Below, piece by piece: positions 41,401 to 54,100 of a DNA stretch of 64,000 nucleotides. The notes under the pieces are model-generated. The model worked only from the letters and a program-made list of their open reading frames with translations. It did not search any database and was not told the DNA's origin. The stretch comes from Semisulcospira habei. Lineage: Eukaryota > Mollusca > Gastropoda > Semisulcospiridae. Position 1 is the first letter of the stretch, and each line of letters starts with the position of its first letter. The stretch spans positions 129,703,726 through 129,767,725 of the forward strand of contig BTPG01000005.1 in NCBI GenBank assembly GCA_036245525.1. Direction: 5' to 3'. The translations under genes and the position numbers were made by a program.

Positions 41401-44400
41401 TTCTGGCACTGTTTCAGGTTTCCTTTCTTGGGGAGCGGGATCACTAGAGACTGTGTCCATTCTACTGGCCATTTCTTTTGCTCCCAGATCTTTTGACAGA
41501 GTGTAGTGAGGACCTTTGTTGTTACTTCTCCTCCATGTTTCAACAGTTCAGCAGGTACGTTGTCTACACCTGGAGACTTTCCTCCCTTCAGGCCGCGTAC
41601 GGCTGTTTCCACCTCTTCAGCTAACACTGGCAGGTCTTCGGCCTTCCTGGCCCCAGCCTGGTTGTTTTGGAGGATGCTGGTGTCTGGCTTAGCCTTGTAG
41701 TTATACAAGTCTCGGCAGTACTCAGTCCATCTGTTTAGTACAGCAGTGTTTTCCGTAAGGAGTTGGCCGCTGCTGTCTTCGATGACTGTGGCTGTTCGCT
41801 GTTGAGTCTTGGTGAGGGTCCTTAGCGTTTCATAAGCCTTCTTGCTGTTGCCGTTTGCCATGCCCTCTTCCACGCTACGACACTGGTCTTCAATCCAATC
41901 TTCTTTGGCTTCTTTCATCCTCTTCCTGATCTTCTTGTTGACAAGTCTGTACTTGTTTGCTGATGTGAGGTCTTGGCCTCTCTTTTTCTTCCAGGCTCTC
42001 CTCTCATCACAGAGATCAAGGATGTCATCGGTGACCCAGGGCTGTTTGCGCTTCCTCTGCTTCCCCAGCACTTCTTCTGCTGTAGAAAGTAACACCTCTT
42101 TTATATTTCCAGCAAGGGTGTCTACGTCCCAGTCCAAAGTAGCCAAGGCTGCAAATCTGGATCCATAAGGCAATGTCATATAGCATATCCTTATCACAGA
42201 TCCAGGCCTTTGGTGAAAACACAAATCAGTCGTTTGATTTGGGAAAAGCTCAATAATTTCTTGATGTGACCAGGCCTTGCTGACCAAGCTAGAGGAGATC
42301 CAACCACTGCTGGACGTGATCAACTCGGAGGGCGCAGAACTGGCAGAGGTTACTCCGGGTGACGCCAGTCTTCGTGTGGAGGACCTGATCAACAAGGACA
42401 ACAAGCGCTTTGACAATCTCCGTGAGCAGATCGAGAAGAAGGTTGAGAAAGTCAAACTGGCCAAGGAAAAATCCATGGAGGTAAGATTTGTTTACTTTTA
42501 TTTTTGTTGATTTTCTTCCGTTTTATTATCCCCCACTTTATTGCCACACAAGAGAAAATAAATCTGTCATCTATAGGACAGGCCTATCGCCACGATGGAC
42601 TGCCACCTGACCTACCTTTAATATATATATAACAAAAAATTGAAAATAAAAGAAAATCGTCTTCCAAGCACCATGTAAAAATGGCAGAAGGCCTTAGCTC
42701 CAGTGCAGTGCTCCTCCTTTGTGAAATGAAAAGATACCTTGTTACGTTATCTAGACTGAAAATAAGTAACCTCCAAGAGTGATAATATGGTCTGACCTGA
42801 AGAAAACGTTCTGGCCTTATCTCTATAGCAACTGCTTTTAACTCATTCACACTTCATTCAAGACTTTAGGAACTGTTGACAGTATATTACATACTGAAAG
42901 CAACTTTTAGGAGATGGATCAGTCACAACAATTCAAGGGTAGTACCAGATTAGCTTTGCCCCTTGCAGGCGCCAAATTAATCTGGCACCACCCTTGAACT
43001 ATCTTATACAAGTCATCTCTTATTGTGATGTTAAACAATGAATGTGTTGACCCATTTAGCCCCAAGGCTGCATTTTTTCCGAAATTTTCAGGGTGTCATT
43101 TTGCAACTGTGTAAGCTGCATGAGGTGGATCGACCATGATAATTCAAGGGTGGTGCCAGATCAGCTTGGCGCCTGAAGGCGCCAAGCTGAAGCACCACCC
43201 TTGAATTATCATGGTCGATCCACCTCCTGCTGTAGTGCACCGGGGCTAATTGGGTTAAAGGCTCGATGTGTTTGTGTGCAGGTTGTTGGCGAACTGAGTG
43301 ATCTGCTGGATTGGTTTAACGAGACAGACTGCAAGCTTCAGGATCTGCCCCCTTTGGCTGCCGACCCCACCCTGCTTACCAAACAGCTGGCACAGCAAAA
43401 GGTACAGTGACACTCTTTTAGAAAAAAAGCAGCTGTTCACACATACTTCGATCATTGTAGCCCATGCAGGTTTCCCTGTATGGAACTGTATTATGGTTTG
43501 GCTTGGTTTCATATAGAAATGTAGGTTGGTCTCCCATCTCGTGTCATCCTACCCGAGTAACCTGTTTTAACGTAATTGCAAGCATGTGTTTGAGGATGTT
43601 GGAAATCTGAGTTTCTGGCCTGTTGGCCCACATTACATAATGAAACAGCTTGTGCAATTTATGCCATTACAGAACTAGAGTGAGAGAACACGCTAACCCT
43701 TCGCTTGTCGGTAGCGGATTTTGTCACGATTCCTGTAGGAATAATCGCGACAAAAAACGCCAACACGCAAAGGGCTGAACACATCAGCTTTATCTTGCCT
43801 TGCAGGATATGAATGAGGACATCAGTTCCCAGAAAGCCAAAGCTCGCGATGCGCTGTCAGCCGGCAAGAAACTTCTCGACCATAACACCCTAGACGATGA
43901 AACGGCCCTGCGGGAAAAAATGGAGGAACTCAAGCAGCGATCAGATGCGGTCAGCCTGTCAGCCAATGAGAGGCTGACAACTCTGGAACAGGCACTGCCA
44001 TTGGCTCGTCATTTCCGCGAGGCGCACACAGACTTAGTGACGTGGTTGGATGAGGTGGAACCAGCTCTCGATCAGCTAGACGTACCGTCTGTTGACGCCA
44101 ACGAAGTGAAGAAACAACATGAAAAGGCCAAGGTAAGACACCACACAATTGTTTTAACATTTACTGGTGAGCAACAACAACAAAAAAAAGCGACATCATT
44201 TGAATCATTGGAAACACTTTAGTGCTTCCTATGATTAACCCTTTTCATCCTGATACACTATGCTTGAAATTAGTTTGACTATGATACTTCAAGGGTGGTG
44301 CCAGAATAGCTTGGCGCCTGGGGCGTCAAGCTATTCTGGCACCACCCCTGAACTAAAATGGTTGATGTATCTCTCTATCTGTGTGTAATGTAGCCTTAAT

Positions 44401-47400
44401 AATAATAGGACAATAAGCACATTTTTTTTAAAATCAGCCTCAGGTTGTAATGGGTTAAAATGTCGCATTTCTCATGCTCTTCAGTATTATTTGTACTGGA
44501 CCATAATTTTGGTCCTTATGGTTCTAAGCCAGCCATGGAAGATTTCAGCAGTACAAGTTCTGGAGATGGATTGCCTGTGATTTGCTGAGTGCCGGATTAA
44601 TTTGCCATGTTTCATTTACTAGTAGCCTTGAGGTATCAGTTTCATTAGATTTCCTGCACCTGAAAAAGGCTGAACCCTGGGTTACTGACCTCCATGATTT
44701 ACCAATTAGCTCCTACACAAGGTTTGACAGCTCAGTGCTAGAATTTGTGTGCTCTTTTTCTCAAAGTAAATGTTCAGCATAGGTAGCACCTGTCTTGCAA
44801 TTTCAAATGATGCTATGCTGAGCATTTACGTCTGCTGATAACTAATATGCTGTGAAAAACGACTTTGCTTTCAGGCTATGAGACAAGAAGTGGCTGATAA
44901 GAAGCCAGCGGTTGACCGTCTGAACAAGACGGGTAACGCGCTGGTGGCCTTGTGTGATGAGAAGGGAGCTGAGGAGGTTCAAGCACTGCTCGACGATGAC
45001 AACCGACGCATGGACGATGTGCGTACCCACGTCCGTGACCGATCTAATTCCATCGACCTGGCCATGCAGCAGTCTGCTGAGGTATGTAGATGATTTGTCT
45101 CTTGATTTAGCTTGGCCCCCTTTGTGCACGCAGCCATGGCTGTTGTGTACAGCACCATTGGCTGCATACATGCACAAGGGGGTTCAAACTATAGGAAACG
45201 TCAGAATTGGAGTTGATCCTTTCACTGCCAGTGGATGCAAAATGATGAAGGCGGGTCGGATTAAACACAGAGTAATCCCATTGATCCAAGGAACACGGAT
45301 AGGAATAGGGTCAGTAAGAGGCAAAGAACCTCATGAGCCCCCGCAGGTGCCACACGAATGCAAGAGGCAAAGAACCTCATGAGCCCCCGCAGGTGCCACA
45401 CGAATGCAAGAGGCAAAGAACCTCATGAGCCCCCGCAGGTGCCACACGAATGCAAGAGGCAAAGAACCTCATGAACCCCCACACCTGCTACACGAATGCA
45501 AGAGGCAAAGAACCACATGAGCCTCCGCACCTGTCACACGAATGCAAGAGGCACAAAAACTCATCAGCCCCCGCACCTGCCACACGAATGTTAGAGGCAA
45601 AGAACCTCATGAGCCCCCCGCACCTGCCACACGAATGCTAGAGGCAAAGAACCTCATGAGCCCCCGCAGGTGCGGGTGCTCATGAGGTTCTTTGCCTCTT
45701 GCATTCGTGTGGTGTTCGCATTTTCCCAGCAGTGAAGGGGTTATTGTAGATTTACAGTTGATAATTGTGTGCTGGTCTGTGACATTGTACCTTATGGCCA
45801 TGGGGTTTAGAGTCATGAGGCCCTTAGTAACAGACCAGTTAATGCGCTGTTCTCATATTTCGACATTTCATCGATTTTTTTTTTTTTTTTTTTTTTTTTA
45901 ACAGCAAAAAGCATGAAAATGAGATACTGTTCGTCAGTTTTGACATTTGATCGCGGCTTTTGTTTCCAGTTCACGGACAAGCTGGAGAACATTCTGGATG
46001 ATCTGACTGTGCGGGCAGAAGAAGTGAAGAACTTTGAACCCATCTCCGCACTGCCAGACAAACTCCGCGAACAGATCGAGGAAAATAAGGTGGGTAGATG
46101 TAGCGCCTCGTGATAAGCTCAGTTTTGCTTTTGAGAAGGTAGGACTTGACTGTACCAACACTTTTTCACAGGTCTGTCTGTACACACCTCATCTGTATAA
46201 ATTACTTATACAAATATAACAAACTTTGGATAAAAACAGCAACAAAAATTGGAGTCCCCTGACATGTTACATCCAAAGTTCACTGCAATAATGTTTATAC
46301 TTGGCTGTTGGTAGCGCTTTTTGTTGCGATGATCGCAACAAAAAGCGCTACCGATGGCCAAAGGGTTAGTGAGGTGAAACATGTGAAGCCAAAAGGTTGT
46401 CACCATGGGTGCTTGGAATGGTAGGATGCTAAATTCATGTGTGAAATTTTGTGAGTCCTGCAAAAATTTCTTGTTGATTTGTGTTGTGTGATTTTTTGGC
46501 ACCTTACGGCTTAAGAAAATGGGAAATTTCTTATGTCTGTGTCTCTGTTTCTTTCGTCTGTGTCTTCAGATTTTTCAGTGAATTATAATAGGAGTGATCA
46601 TTTTGTTGGTGTTTTTTTTTTTCAGGCTGTGGAAGAAGACTTAGAACTTCGCAGCGCTGCGTTAGAGTCTGTTAAGAACGCAGCCGAAGAGTTGCTGAGT
46701 CAGGCCGGTGGGGAGCAAGACCCTGCTGTCAAAGGTAGGTGCTTTCCAATGGCTGATACCAGCATGCATGTTATTAAAAACTCTGAATGGTCTTGTGAAT
46801 TTTGCATGAATTAATGGTGACCATGCTTGTTTTATCATACCTGTGCAATGATGTCGCGAATGTCAATCTTGCCATGGTGGGTGTGAATGACTCAGTGTCT
46901 TTGATGTTAGCATATCCAGGATTTCCTATGCTTTAAACATTTTTATGCGATTGACCCTTGTAAGGTAACATGTTGGTACCCCAGGAAGCAATGGACCCTC
47001 GGGCCGATATCGGTCGCAGCTGTGCGTCACATTTCTGTTTGTATCTTGCTCATGAAAACACTGAAATTCAGAATAATGTATTTGTGGTGTATCTGTGCTG
47101 CAGACGTTCGTCAGAAACTGGACGAACTGATCCTGCTGTTCAAGGACATTCAGGACATGGGTCACGGGCGACAGCGAGCGCTGGAGGACACTCTAGGAGT
47201 TGCAGAGAAGTTTTGGGATGACCTCAATACCCTTAATTCCACCATCAAGGACCTTCAGGAGAATCTGGCATCTGCTGACAAACCTGCTCTGGAACCAGAG
47301 GCTATCAGGGAACAACAAGAGGAACTGGAGGTGAGCTTGTTGATTTGCTTGTCGCTGGCTTAGCTGGTTCCGTCATTGCCCCGTAAGCAAAAGGCCCTCG

Positions 47401-50400
47401 GGCAGACATCGGCGGCTGTTGGCCCACGCACAGCTGTGCACAGGCCAACAGCGGCCGACGTATGCCCGAGGACCTTTTGCTTACTGGCTGGTTATTAGGT
47501 TGCTTGATTGCCTCTTTCTATGTCAACCCCTTTCCTGCCTCAGCACGCATATTATGTTTTGGAAATGTTCGTTGAATCATCGACCGAAAAGCGACAGTCG
47601 ACCACTGGACAGACTTAGCTTCAGCAAGAGGCATAGATCCTCATGAGCCCCTGCGACTGGGTTTTCATGAGGATTAAACCTCTTGCAGTTAGGTTATGTT
47701 TATTTTTTTGCAGCAGTGAATGGGTTACGTGCACATTTAAATTTTTGGGAGAGTTGTTTCAGCATTCAGAGTTAGGTTTCAGCAAGAGGCATAGATACTC
47801 ATGAGCCCCCGCGACAGCAGGGGCTCATGAGGATCTGTACCTCTTGCAGTTGTTTGGCTTCCATTTTTCCTGAACAGTGAAGGGGTTACATGCAAGTTTA
47901 AACATTTTTGTGGAGTTGTTTCAGCATCGCAAGGGCAATCTATTACTGTTTCGACATTTTCATGACTTCATCCATCGTTTTTTTCTCGTTGCCCACAGGC
48001 TTTGAAGGAAGACATTGAAGCCTCTCAAGCAGATCTGGAGGAAGTGCAGCAGACGGGTGGCATGCTGATGAGTATGGTGGGCGAGACAGAACAGCCGGAG
48101 GTTCAGAAGAATGTGGACGATGCTGGCGCAAGTCTGGTGGCTATCAACGAGCAGTTTAACAAACGCTCGCAAGAACTGGAGTCAGCCCTGGCCCGTGCTT
48201 TGCACTTCCAGGATGAACTCATGGTAACAGATGGATTTAAATTTTTTTAATCTCTTTTAGAATTGGAGGGGATGGATTTGTTCGTTTGCTTGTTTCGTTG
48301 AATGTGTTGCTTGGTTGGTTGGTTGATTGGTTATTTGTTTTTATCACATTTGTTGTGATGTATTGTGTTTGATATGTAATATTACTTTACCTTTCCAGAA
48401 ATTGTTAGTGTGGCTACAAGGAGCAGAGGATGAGTTTGCCAGCTTCAACCCTGTGGCATCTGACTTTGACACCATCAAGAAACAATGGGACGAACTCAAG
48501 GTCAGCACTTTGAAAGTGACTCGAGTACACAAAAGAGATTGAAACAATGCAGATTCTTAGAAGGAGAACAGCGCGGCTCATTTACAGTTTTAAACACCGA
48601 TTTCCTTAATTCAGTGTAGGCAGCAGTTTCTGTGAATGTCAAGGAATAGATGTTCAGAGAGCAGAAGCAGGTCAAATTTGCGTGAGTTTGATGCAGCAAA
48701 CTATGGCTTAAACTCATTCAGCCTGACGGCCGTATTTCCCAAATTTTGGAGGTATCATCTAGTGACTATGCACCAGTTGCAGGAGATGGATCGACGATGA
48801 TAATTTAAGGGCAGTGCCAGATTAGCTTGGCGCCAACAGGCGCCAAGCTAATCTTTCACTACCCTTGAACTGTCGTGGTCGACCCATCTCCTGCTGTAAT
48901 GCGTCAGCGCTGAATGGGTTAAAAGTTTGGACAAACATGGTATCAGTGTGGCATAAACAGTGGATTTAGCCCATTCAGTGCCAGTTAACCCAAACTATGT
49001 TTCTTCAGTGTTCGTTAATTCAACACCAAGAAACCCAGGCTGTTTCAGAAACATGGATTCAGAGTGGTGTCAGCAAGAGGCATAGATCCTCATGAGCCTC
49101 CGCAAATGCAGGGGCTCATGAGGGTCTGTGCCACTTGCAATTGGGTGGTGTTCAAATTTTCTCAGCACTGAATGGGGTTAAAAGCCCAGACAAACATGTG
49201 ATCTCACATGATTGTCCTGGCTTTTGATCCACTGGGTCAAACTCAAGCATATTTTGATTTACTTCCATAATCGCATCAGCACTGTGTGGCATCATTCATT
49301 CTCCAAAGCACCAGTCAAATCAAGTAAATGTTTTTATATCTAACTGCAGAAAAGTATTAGCAGTATTTTTGTTACCCTATGATTTACAATTATTATTGTA
49401 ATTTGCAAACTGGAATTGTAGTATTGTTCATGTTAATAATTTATGAATAGTTCACAAAGCTTTTCTCTGCTTCTGAGACGTCTCATGGTTACATCGCTAT
49501 TTGAATCTTGCCCTTTTAAACACAGAAATTCAAGTCTCAGGTCGACCCAAAGCATGTGGAAGTGGAATCCCTGAACCAACATGTGACAGAACTGACCAAA
49601 GACTGCGCTCCCGAGCAGGCGGTCGTGCTGCGTGAACCCATGACACAGATCAACACGCGATGGGGCGCGCTGCTCAGTAACATCGGTGAAAGACAGGTAA
49701 TGTTCTGTCATTACTTACTGTGTTTGTTGAGGGCTTTGGGAGGTGTCACTCCCGACTGTACCAACTGCAGAAGATTGCTCGACCATGATAATACAAGGGT
49801 AGTGCCAGATTAGCTTGGTGCCTAACGGCGCCAAGCTAATCTGGCACTACCCTTGAATTATCATGGTCGATCTATCTCATGCTGCAGGACACCAGGGCTA
49901 AATGGATTAATTTCACATGGAGGTTTTGGTAGAGAGTGTAGGTAGGTGTTTCTACAGCTAAGGGTAATTGCGGTCATTTGAATCGTCATTTTACAAGAAA
50001 ACTGCCACTCAGTTTCTGAGGCCCTCCCACCCAGGTCTGCCCTGGGTGACTTGGGTGGGGTTAACTATTTTTAGTTCCCAGGGTCACCCTGGTCAGCCCC
50101 ACAGGGTGGGCTTTTCCCTCTATTCTGGGGCATGTGTTTCTGTCTGCCCTTGGTACATTCACCTGTATTTTCCTTTTTTAAACACTCCCTACTGTCTGCC
50201 GCAATCTGTGGCTCTTGATATTGGGTGTGTGTTGCTGAATGGTCTTAGGTTTATTTAGCGTATTAGACTGGCTGGCGACATACATTCAATATTCTGTTTA
50301 GGTTTTTTTTCACAAGCAGTGCAGGCACGTCCAGAGAAAGTCTTGATGCTGTCGGGACGTTAAGCAATGTACACCAACCAGCCAATCAGTTTCTGAGTGA

Positions 50401-51089
50401 AAATGTTGACCCCAAGGTGAAAAATGAAAGTTTTTGATTGTTTTGTTTTCAAAACCGTGCTGTGTCCATACGGTTGTAGTGTTGTTGAGATTTCAACCAC
50501 CCAAAATTATATGGCAGCCTCCAGAACCTTTCAGACTGGCAAGTTTTTTTTTTCATGCACTATTATGATGCCTGTCAAACCAGAGGTGAGGCAAACGCTG
50601 TTAAGATACAGAACACATACACGACAGTTTCCCCTAGCCCACTTAGTTTGCCAACAGCGGTAATCTGATTCGTATATGCAGGCATAGCCAGACTCCAGCT
50701 GGCTGCAATTTGATTCGTATGTGCAGGCATAGCCAGACTCCAGCTGGCTGCAATCGCCGCAGTAGCTACAAAGAAGCAAAAACGGATACCTCTTGCAAAC
50801 AACTCAAGATTTAGCCAGTTTTTCAAGTTTTTACAGCACAAACATCTTTCTCACCTTAAAGGCAAATGGTCTGCCTTTATCAAGGTTATAATTTCATTTA
50901 CTGCACTTACACTGAAGCGAATAAAACACTTGGTAATACCAGCACTTGTGTTGTAACCTTTCCCCTAAGAGGTTCAAGTTCAGCAGGCGCGCACACTGCT
51001 GAAAACGGCAACCTTGCCATTCCAAACAATTTCTGCCACAGCTCCAGAAAAGCTAAGTTACTAGTCTCATACACAGCAGGGTGCGCCAA

Positions 51090-51187
<98 letters not shown>

Positions 51188-54100
51188 GTGTATGTGTGTG
51201 TGTGTGTGTGCCTGTGTGTGTGTGTATATGAGTGAGAGAGATCTGTAGCATTCCACTCTATTACATGCTGAAAATCTGAACAGCCTACCTGTCCTGGTGA
51301 TGGTCAGGTAATCCAAGCACCAGTATCCGTTTTCTTACTTTGTCAGCGGCATAGACACACTTAGGAAATGTTATGTTAAAAGATAGCGAAGCCACGTGGA
51401 ATGTGTACCTTCACTGTCCTCACCTATGTCAATACCAAACACGTCTTTGATCTCAACCTGAAACAGCTGGCAGGGGCGTGCCTTTATGTAATGTTTGTTG
51501 TCTCGCTGTTCTGCCCGCCAGCGACATATTTTGCATAGTTTATTTATGCATTTTAAATGAAACTCATACGTATGGACAGCCATACTGTAAATGATGTGCA
51601 CACTACGGAAACAAATGTCAAAATCAAAGTGAACTATCTGCAGTTAAAACACTGAGGTACTTTCACAGCACAGAAAGAACACACGTCTAACAATATCAAA
51701 AAAAAGTTTCATCTAGGAACGCAAAAATCTCTCTCTTTCCCTTTTGCTCAGCCTCTGTGTGTGTGTGCGTGTGAGAGAGAGAGCGAGAGACTCGATTAAC
51801 AACGTGCAGGATAAATACTGAGTTGTCAAATCTGTGGGAAGCATTTTACTATCACATTTGTCCATTAGAAGTGTTGACAGAACTTGTATACTCGAGCACT
51901 GGCGGGGCGAAAATGCTAATGTCATACCCTAGAGAGTGACGACAGACGTCAACCAGACCTCCCCTTTCCCATCCAAAAATCCAACTTATGGTTCAGTCTT
52001 ACACCAAGGTATAACTATGAAGAAAAGGTTGATAGAGGCTAAACTGCTTCTTTCACCCATAATGAACCTCCTATGGCCTATCATTAGAGGAAAAATTAGT
52101 TTTTAATTGCTTGTCTAAGCCTGCCATCTTCTCGCTGGTATCGAAGGTAAATTATCCTCTGCACATGCGTGAATATTTCTCTGCACGCGCGGGCAAGTGG
52201 CAGGTTAGCTAGCACACACGCGTAGCTGCTAAAACTAAGGCCAAAGCCCGCAAAGAGAAACCGCCATGATACCAAGGGAAATCACTTAGCGCTTGACAAA
52301 CAAACAGTGAGCTCCCCTAGCAGACCCTTTCGGAACCATATACATACTATTCTGATGTCTGGTAAAAAGATAAGTATTAAGACAAATAATTTACTGTACC
52401 AAAAGAGTAATGTATGTGTCTGTTTCCTCTGTTTGCAGCGAGACCTGCAGTTTGCGCTGTTGACAGCTGGGCAGTTTGACCACGCCTTGAAAGAGCTTCG
52501 AAACTGGATGGACACTGTGTCCGCCACTCTGGACGAAGTGGAGCCAGTCTGCGGCGATCCCAAAATGGTGGAGATTGAGCTGGCAAAACTCAGGGTAAGA
52601 CAACTGTGGTTAACATGTACACAATGCAGATTGTTTGGGGATGGGTATAATTTAATAGATTAATTACCTTTCAATTAATACTTTCAACTGGCTCAGCCCA
52701 TACAAAATGACTTGGCACCAGTGGGCGCCAAGTTTGCCCTTAACTGGGAAGGTAGGTATTCATTAGAAGGCAACTTCTTTATATTTCATCCTTACAGCTT
52801 GAAGTGTTGATGTGACTACAGTGGAGTCTGCTTAACACGAAAATCTGGGGACACGGATAATCACTTCGTGTTAAACATATTTCGTGTTAACCAATATGGC
52901 CTCAAAATTAATCACAGCCCTCAAGGAGAAAGTGTGTAAGAGATGCATGCGTGAATGAGTACAAGGTTAAAAGTGCACATTATCGTACTTTATATGCATA
53001 CCTTCAGCTCGCTAGGAAAACACAAGGAAACGTGTACAGCTTGCATATTTAATGTAAAATCCATCAGGTAAAATCCATAGTAAGTTGCAATCCATCAGGT
53101 AAAAGCAACACAGGCTGAAGTGCAATCTCGCATCGGTAAAAGGGTTGTGTTGGTACACAAATAATGCAACATGAATACAGTTAAGAAACGCTAGCCAATG
53201 AGAAGACGGATTACAACAGCCGAAGGCTATTCAGCCAATCACAGACTAGAGTTCGCTCTGATCTGTCATGTGTACTACAGCGCGAGAGCGACACGTGAAT
53301 TGGTTTTCGGTGAATTGAATCTGTGTTCATGTTGAACAGGTGAATAATAGTGAAATTGCCCTGGTCGGGAACCGAAACCAGCTTCATGTAAAGCGAAATT
53401 TCGTGTTAAGCATTTCGTGTTATCAGTTAAATTTTAATACAGAATAAGAAGGCCGTCGGCTGGGAATGCAAAAACGGTTCGTGTTAACCGGAAATTCGTG
53501 TAAAGCGAGTTCATGTTAACTAGACTCCACTGTATTTAATAAGCATTGGAAACATTATACTCACTGACAATTCTGTAATTTTTTTTAATTTTTTCATCTT
53601 TTTCTCCCTGTACAGATTATCCAGAATGACATCACAGCTCACCAGGAGAGTGTCGACTCTATCGGAGAGGAGGCCCAGAGAATAATTGCAGAGGGTGGCA
53701 AGCCTGCCCAGGGCCTCAAGGCCAAAATGGACGAGTTGAACACCGTATGGGATGAAATCCAGGCCAAGTCTCGTGCCAAACAGGACATGCTAGAAGGCAA
53801 CCTCCGAGAGGTTTGTTCATGTTCATGCAGTTATTTTGGGCATGAGGTTCTAACCCCTTTACTGCTGAGACGAATTGTACACCAATCAGCTGCAAAAGGT
53901 ACAGATCCTCATGAGCCCTCGCAGTTGCAGGGGTTCATGAGGATCTATGCCTCTTGCTGGCACCACTTTGTATGCATGTTGCTTTGACGGCTGGGGATTT
54001 TTTACATTGAATTTACAATTATTTCTAAAGCACAATCTGTGATTACCGGCAGTAAAGGTGTTAATTCCTGTGAAGTCATTGACAGAACATTTTTATCAAG

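Noticed and set aside
40095..42476. A 793-codon minus-strand ORF taken as one gene
   Set aside because: The part beyond 42155 lies outside the LINE target duplication and runs antisense through exon 18; only 40095-42155 is LINE-coding.
42908..43258. A single compound element made of the two adjacent PAL-A hairpins
   Set aside because: Each has its own terminal motifs and different arm substitutions, so they are independent insertions.
45315..45680. CRISPR-like array of regular 46-bp repeats
   Set aside because: Units are contiguous without unique spacers, in an intron of an animal gene, and derive from the adjacent PAL-D hairpin arm.
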